DNA of 13,372 nt, from contig CALKWL010000286.1 in the NCBI GenBank assembly GCA_938004235.1, positions 1-13,372 of the forward strand, read 5' to 3'. The notes below the pieces were generated by a model, which saw nothing but the letters and a program-made list of their open reading frames with translations, had not been told where the DNA came from and made no database searches. A program made the position numbers and the translations under genes. How positions within the stretch are numbered: position 1 is the stretch's first letter; each line of letters opens with the position of its first letter. Positions 9,207 through 13,372 of the stretch are shown here, one piece after another. This DNA is from an uncultured Gammaproteobacteria bacterium (GTDB lineage Bacteria; Pseudomonadota; Gammaproteobacteria; Halothiobacillales; Halothiobacillaceae).

Positions 9207-11792
9207 ATGAAAACGCACCACGCCTGCTTTTTATTCAGCGCTCTCGGCCTTGGTCTGGTTCTCGGCCTAAGCGCCTGCAACGACGACAGCACGATCCTGA
9301 GCAACGGCTCACTTTCCGTCAACAATGGCAGCGGAGTCACCATCGGCGAGACCGTAGCGCACGCCATACCTGTCGCACTAAACGGCAGCAGCGGTGTCAA
9401 GGCGCTGGCGGTAGATATCGCCTCCTCCGACAACTCGATTGCCACGGTGTATCCCAAGACCTGTTACCTTTCCAGCACCTCGGGACATCATTCATGCCTG
9501 GTGTTCCTGCGCGGCAAAAACGATGGCACGGTATCCATTACCGCGTCCGCCACAGGTTATGACAAGGCGAGCAGCAAGGTGGTCGTCAATGAAATCGTTG
9601 GGAGCAAGCCTGTCGCCCAGAACATGAGTGCAATCAAAGCTGCCACAACGCCTAATTACGGGCAGCTGCAAATCGCTTCATTCCCCAGTGCCAATCCTCC
9701 CTCCACCAGCAACTTCGCCATGACCGCGCAGGTTGGCGACATCATCACCCTGGCGACCAGTATCACCAATTTTGATACGCCGCTGAACGGCGTGCCCATT
9801 TTTCTGAGCGTCAACAACGGCGCAACCATAGTCGGCAATCCGCAATGCAATGTGGACAGCAACTACGACGCCAACCACTACTGCCTGTACAAGGTTCAAC
9901 TTCCCACGGCTGCTGGAAGCATCACCGCAACGGCCACAGCCGTCGGCAACAACGCGGGCGACTTCTCCAATGCGCCGACCGCCACCATCACCGTGCAAAA
10001 CAACGCCGTGCCCGGGCAGATCGTCCTGCAAGGCACGGGCACGGGGATTCCTCAAGGCATGTCCAGCCCGTTCTGGGCCGTGCTCCAGGACAGCTCGGGA
10101 GTCACCACCCCGCTGAGCGTATCGATTTCCGGCAGCAGCGGGCTTTCCATCAATCCGGCCAGCGGCGGATCGGCATCATGCAGCCTAAGCTCTGCCAATC
10201 CGGTATGCGGCTTCGGCGTACTAGGCACGATCCTTCCCCCAAGTGGGTCGAACTATGCGCTCAGCGCCAGTGAGTCAACCGGCAGCTACACAATCAACCC
10301 GCTCAATGTCACCGTGGTCACCCCTCAGACCAGCGTGCGTACCCTCAGCTTCCAGAACAATGATGCCAACACGGTATGGGTCGGCATTACCGGCGGTACT
10401 GCCGCCAGCTTCCTGACCAATCAGATGGTTGCCACCCTCAACCCACAAACCAGTGGGGCGAACGTCACCTGCGGACCGAGCAACCCGGCGGCGGCCTGCC
10501 CGACCGGCTCGACCTGCCGTCAGGGCGGCGCCAACCCGGCCTCGGGCACGGTGTATTACTGCTACTGGGACCAGCCCGTGCCCTCGAACGGCTACGCAAT
10601 CTCGCTCACATCCCAGCCCACAACCAGCATCAGCATCTCGGAGTCGTCCTATAGCCCGCTGACCGACATCACCTGGTCAGGCAACTTCTACCCGCGCCAG
10701 GGCTGCACGACCACAACCACCAGCACATCCACCGGCACGAACACCGTATTCCAATGCGCCATCGCCGATTGCGGCAACGGCACAGCAAGCCAGGCCTGCG
10801 CCCCGGGTACCGGCGGTGCGCCGGGCATCGCCACGCTTCCTGAGGTCACGCTGCAGGCCAATAACAACGATTACTACGACATCTCGATCATCGGCGGCGC
10901 GAACGTGAAGACCACCTTCGGCCCCGACCCATCAACCTCACCGCCCACGGCCAGCAACTATTTCTGCGGCGTGGCAGGGGCGTCCAGCGCGCAGGGCTCG
11001 CTGAGCGCGGCCGACTGGGGTATGGCGACACATATCACGCAAAGCCCGGTCACAGGTGTCGCCGCCCCCTACAGCACCAGCATCCAAACCGCCGCTACGC
11101 CCTCGACGGCCTACTACCACTACATCCAGACCCCGCAAGGCGGGCGCGTCGGCCAGGGCTGCGCCGCACAGACCAACCCGACCAGCTATTGCGAAGACCT
11201 CGACAGCGTCCCGGCGGCGGCAAGCAACTACGTCTGCGGCTATGATGCCAACGCCGTCAACAACGGAACTTCGTCGGACTACCAGACCAGCTGCGGCTCA
11301 CATCTGGCCTGGCTTTCCGCCAACGCAATCTTTGCGCTGAACGCGGATACTTCAAGCAATAACGCTCCCTTCCCCTTCTCAACAACCTACACCACCAGTG
11401 CCGCCGGCACGGTCAGCCTGTCCTCGCTCTATCTGTGCAACAACTCGACTAACCAGAGCGGCTATGCGGTGGAAGATGCCTCGACCGCCTGCGGCTGCAC
11501 CAACTGGGGCGATAGCGGTCTCGGAACCATGAGCGGGGATGTGACCTTTACTGCGCCAATCGCCTCACCAACCCAGGCCTGTTCGACCAACAACCTGACC
11601 GGTGCAACCAACTACTGGACGACTTACGTCCTGCCCACCATCGCTTGGTTGAAGCAGTCCTGCCCGACCTGTTACACCTATCCGTTCGACGACATGAGCT
11701 CCACCTTCCAGTGCAGCAATCAAGCCACGCCGAGCGGGCTGAACTCGGTGGCCTACCTCATCCAGTTCAACGGCAACATCCCAGGCAAATAA
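9207..11792 (+). CDS. thaumatin-like domain lipoprotein with Ig-like N-terminal regions
   Basis: An 861-residue surface or periplasmic lipoprotein. The signal peptide ends in lipobox L-S-A-C with C24 as the lipidated residue, followed by NDDS. Residues 25 to about 372 look like three Ig-like beta-sandwich regions (about 25-125, 170-268, 269-372), with phrases such as TVSITASATGYDKAS and SITATATAVGNNAG. From about 377 (TLSFQNNDANTVWVGIT) to the end is a thaumatin-like (TLP) domain: WSGNFYPRQGC (R497, C500), IADCGNG, LPEVTLQ (E546), NDYYDISIIGG (D558), and near the end CPTCYTYPFDDMSSTFQC (819-836), the hallmark TLP block. Of the plant acidic-cleft residues, R, E and two D are present but the second central D is G (IIGG). 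The TLP part is about 485 residues, more than twice the plant size, and cysteine-rich, implying disulfides outside the cytoplasm. AGAGAG precedes the ATG. The hydrolase follows 8 bases later. Glucan binding is possible but unproven. Confidence 0.85.
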   Translation: MKTHHACFLFSALGLGLVLGLSACNDDSTILSNGSLSVNNGSGVTIGETVAHAIPVALNGSSGVKALAVDIASSDNSIATVYPKTCYLSSTSGHHSCLVFLRGKNDGTVSITASATGYDKASSKVVVNEIVGSKPVAQNMSAIKAATTPNYGQLQIASFPSANPPSTSNFAMTAQVGDIITLATSITNFDTPLNGVPIFLSVNNGATIVGNPQCNVDSNYDANHYCLYKVQLPTAAGSITATATAVGNNAGDFSNAPTATITVQNNAVPGQIVLQGTGTGIPQGMSSPFWAVLQDSSGVTTPLSVSISGSSGLSINPASGGSASCSLSSANPVCGFGVLGTILPPSGSNYALSASESTGSYTINPLNVTVVTPQTSVRTLSFQNNDANTVWVGITGGTAASFLTNQMVATLNPQTSGANVTCGPSNPAAACPTGSTCRQGGANPASGTVYYCYWDQPVPSNGYAISLTSQPTTSISISESSYSPLTDITWSGNFYPRQGCTTTTTSTSTGTNTVFQCAIADCGNGTASQACAPGTGGAPGIATLPEVTLQANNNDYYDISIIGGANVKTTFGPDPSTSPPTASNYFCGVAGASSAQGSLSAADWGMATHITQSPVTGVAAPYSTSIQTAATPSTAYYHYIQTPQGGRVGQGCAAQTNPTSYCEDLDSVPAAASNYVCGYDANAVNNGTSSDYQTSCGSHLAWLSANAIFALNADTSSNNAPFPFSTTYTTSAAGTVSLSSLYLCNNSTNQSGYAVEDASTACGCTNWGDSGLGTMSGDVTFTAPIASPTQACSTNNLTGATNYWTTYVLPTIAWLKQSCPTCYTYPFDDMSSTFQCSNQATPSGLNSVAYLIQFNGNIPGK

Positions 11793-11800
11793 TCCGGAAA

Positions 11801-13012
11801 ATGAACATGCTATCCGCCGACGAATTCTTCGACGAACAAGCCATGCGCACGCTGGCGCATACCCAGTTCGGTGGTGCCGATTTTGGTGAGTGTATGGTGA
11901 CCATGAGCGGTATTCCTCCCGGCGATCAGGCCGCATGGGTCAAAGAATGGCGCGCAACGGCGGATCGTGTCGCCGCCATCGGCAAGGACTGCGCGGCGGG
12001 CGGCCACGATGTCAGCGCGCGCGAAGCTTTTCTGCGCGCCTCCAATTACTACCGCACCGCCAGCCTCATGCTGTTTGGCGCCCCCGCCGCGCCTGCGCTG
12101 ATCGAAAACTACGCACGGGAAAGCGCCTGCTTCCGTGAATTTGCCAGTCGCGCCGAGCCGGCGCTGCAAGCCATCGAGATTCCATACGAAGGTACAACGC
12201 TTCCAGGTTATTTCTGTCCGGCGCCCGGTGCCAACAAGCCTGCACCCACCCTGATTGTGACCAATGGCTACGACTCGACACTGCACGAGCTGTATTTCGC
12301 CTTCGTCGTCGCCGCCAACCGGCGCGGCTACCACTGCATCATTTTTGACGGCCCCGGCCAGGGGGGCGCACTCATCCAACAAGGCCTGCCCATGCGTCCG
12401 GACTGGGAACAGGTCATCCGCCCCGTGGTGGATTTCGCCCTGACCCGCCCCGAGGTCGATGCCCGCCGCATCGCCCTGGCCGGCTGGAGCTTTGGCGGCT
12501 ATCTCGCCCTGCGCGCAGTCAGCGGCGAACCGCGCCTGGCAGCCTGTGTCGCCGACCCCGGCTTTATGGATCTGTGGGAGTCGCTCTGCGCCATGCTGCC
12601 CGGACTGCCGGATGAGGTTTTGCAACATCCCTTGGAGGCCGACCCCGCCCTGTTTGCACCGTATATGGCGTATATCGAAAGCATCCCGGCGCTGCGCTGG
12701 AAAATCGTGCAACGCGCCTTCTGGGTGCATGGTGTAGACAGCTTGCCCGGCTACGTGGAGGTCAGCCGTGGATTCAGCAATCGCAATCGCCTTGAGGCCA
12801 TCCGCTGCCCGGTATTTGTGGCGCAAGAAGAAAACGACCCGCTGGCAAAATCGGCTCCCGAAGTTTACGCGGCGCTTACTTCGCCCAAGACCTTGGTGCA
12901 ATTTACCGCAGCCGAAGGCGCCGGCGACCACTGCGCCATGTTTGGACGCTCACGCTTCCTCCAGCAAATGTTCGACTGGCTGGATGAGGTGCTGGCCTGC
13001 CCTGCGGATTGA
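11801..13012 (+). CDS. alpha/beta hydrolase (DUF1100/FrsA or dihydropseudooxynicotine-hydrolase type)
   Basis: A 403-residue cytoplasmic alpha/beta hydrolase. A helical N-terminal part (1 to about 120) precedes the core, as in the esterase/C-C hydrolase group that includes FrsA-like proteins and 2,6-dihydropseudooxynicotine hydrolase. Motifs in order: LIVTNGYDST (about 151-160, oxyanion loop region), FDGPGQGG (D183 to G188), nucleophile elbow GWSFGG with S230, acid D346 in EENDPL, and H377 in GAGDHCAMF. The Ser-Asp-His triad is complete, so the enzyme should be active. The substrate is unknown. ATG 11801 was chosen for its position after GGAAA; ATG 11807 gives better ribosome-site spacing and is equally possible. 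The frame is open upstream into the lipoprotein gene. Only 8 bases separate it from the lipoprotein stop, so the two are probably one transcript. Its 3' end abuts a transposon end. Confidence 0.85.
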   Translation: MNMLSADEFFDEQAMRTLAHTQFGGADFGECMVTMSGIPPGDQAAWVKEWRATADRVAAIGKDCAAGGHDVSAREAFLRASNYYRTASLMLFGAPAAPALIENYARESACFREFASRAEPALQAIEIPYEGTTLPGYFCPAPGANKPAPTLIVTNGYDSTLHELYFAFVVAANRRGYHCIIFDGPGQGGALIQQGLPMRPDWEQVIRPVVDFALTRPEVDARRIALAGWSFGGYLALRAVSGEPRLAACVADPGFMDLWESLCAMLPGLPDEVLQHPLEADPALFAPYMAYIESIPALRWKIVQRAFWVHGVDSLPGYVEVSRGFSNRNRLEAIRCPVFVAQEENDPLAKSAPEVYAALTSPKTLVQFTAAEGAGDHCAMFGRSRFLQQMFDWLDEVLACPAD

Positions 13013-13372
13013 TGTTGCGTTGATTGCACGCCCCCTATTGAACGAGTACCTGTCGCGTACCGGAAGATTGCGCGGTTTTTTGACAAAGCACTCAGGGTGC
13101 TCATCATGATAGTTTTTCATGGCCTGCATAGGGGTTTGGTAGTCCAGTGCCTTCTGCGGTAGTTGGTGATTGTATAACCAAACATAGCGCAGCAGTGTTG
13201 CCTCCAGCTCCTCACCGGACTGGAAGTGATGCGTGCGCAGAATATCGGCAATACGGCCATTGAAGCGTTCGACCATGCCATTGGTTTGCGGTGTCCGCGG
13301 CTCGGTGAGTCGGTGTTCGATCCCCAGGGCGTGGCAGAGCTGATCGAATTCGTGTTGCCCCGTGGCTTCCCG
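12950..13372 (-). CDS. IS481-type transposase, C-terminal part, runs off the window
   Basis: The frame is open from the window edge (13372) and encodes the end of an rve/DDE integrase-core transposase: HALGIEHRLTEPRTPQTNGMVERFNGR, then SGEELEATLLRYVWLYNHQLPQKALDYQTPMQAMKNY and FVKKPRNLP. The glutamate of NGMVERFNG (codon 13270-13268) is the third catalytic acid. The two aspartates and the N-terminal helix-turn-helix lie beyond the window. Family members that I know end soon after the KKPRNLP-like segment, about 13050; here the frame reads on for about 30 codons and stops at 12950, inside the hydrolase gene on the other strand. The true terminus was probably lost or altered, or the element's end lies near 13013-13050. 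The internal ATG at 13276 is not the real start. Confidence 0.85.
   Translation of the reverse strand, partial: REATGQHEFDQLCHALGIEHRLTEPRTPQTNGMVERFNGRIADILRTHHFQSGEELEATLLRYVWLYNHQLPQKALDYQTPMQAMKNYHDEHPECFVKKPRNLPVRDRYSFNRGRAINATSIRRAGQHLIQPVEHLLEEA
13013..13372 (-). mobile_element. one end of an IS481-family insertion sequence (partial)
   Basis: The transposase C-terminus places an IS end between the hydrolase stop (13012) and about 13050. IS481-family ends begin TGT; candidates reading inward are TGTTGCG at 13013 and TGTCGCG at 13051. The other end is outside the window, so neither the terminal inverted repeat nor a target duplication can be confirmed. Confidence 0.5.

Noticed and set aside
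9207..11792. Tandem repeats in the lipoprotein gene
   Set aside because: Ser/Thr/Asn-rich stretches recur in composition, but no repeat unit with consistent length or sequence was found.
11810..12931. 373-codon minus-strand open frame opposite the hydrolase
   Set aside because: The hydrolase frame has a complete catalytic triad and family motifs; the antisense frame has none.

Overview
The window looks like a chromosomal accessory/housekeeping boundary of a moderately GC-rich Gram-negative proteobacterium, probably gamma- or betaproteobacterial. The support is a full-length B12-dependent methionine synthase, a UPF0149 (YgfB/YecA-type) protein, a DUF2339 membrane protein, a lipobox-bearing lipoprotein and an IS481-type transposase. 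I cannot name a genus from the sequence alone.

Layout, left to right. (1) 39-695 (+): a NYN-domain (PIN-like) protein with a TTG start, noticeably more AT-rich than its neighbours. It is followed by a short T-tailed hairpin (714-733) and a longer hairpin (754-785) that separates it from the convergent next gene. (2) 791-3185 (-): a small secreted protein with one FG-GAP-like DxNxDG motif, and 25 nt downstream a DUF2339 polytopic membrane protein; these two may be cotranscribed. (3) 3260-7667 (-): metH followed after 31 nt by a UPF0149 gene, closed by a strong rho-independent terminator (3221-3245). (4) 7668-7957: a divergent intergenic region with a nested inverted repeat. (5) 7958-8573 (+): a type II toxin-antitoxin pair of the HigB/Gp49-like killer plus HTH antidote type. 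Each gene carries what reads as a separate single-base deletion near its 3' end. (6) 8624-9031 (-): a conserved-looking hypothetical gene. (7) 9207-13012 (+): a large lipoprotein with Ig-like N-terminal regions and a C-terminal thaumatin-like domain, followed after 8 nt by an alpha/beta hydrolase. (8) 12950-13372 (-): the 3' end of an IS481-type transposase that runs off the window and reads a little way into the hydrolase gene on the opposite strand.

Functional links: metH makes methionine from homocysteine and methyl-tetrahydrofolate; the UPF0149 gene appears to share its transcript. The thaumatin-like lipoprotein and the hydrolase are spaced like an operon, which is the most unusual gene pairing here. 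A 16-bp perfect palindrome (9111-9126) sits in their upstream region, shared with the divergent hypothetical gene. The doubly frameshifted toxin-antitoxin locus is the clearest anomaly visible directly in the sequence. No CRISPR array, tRNA or rRNA was seen.
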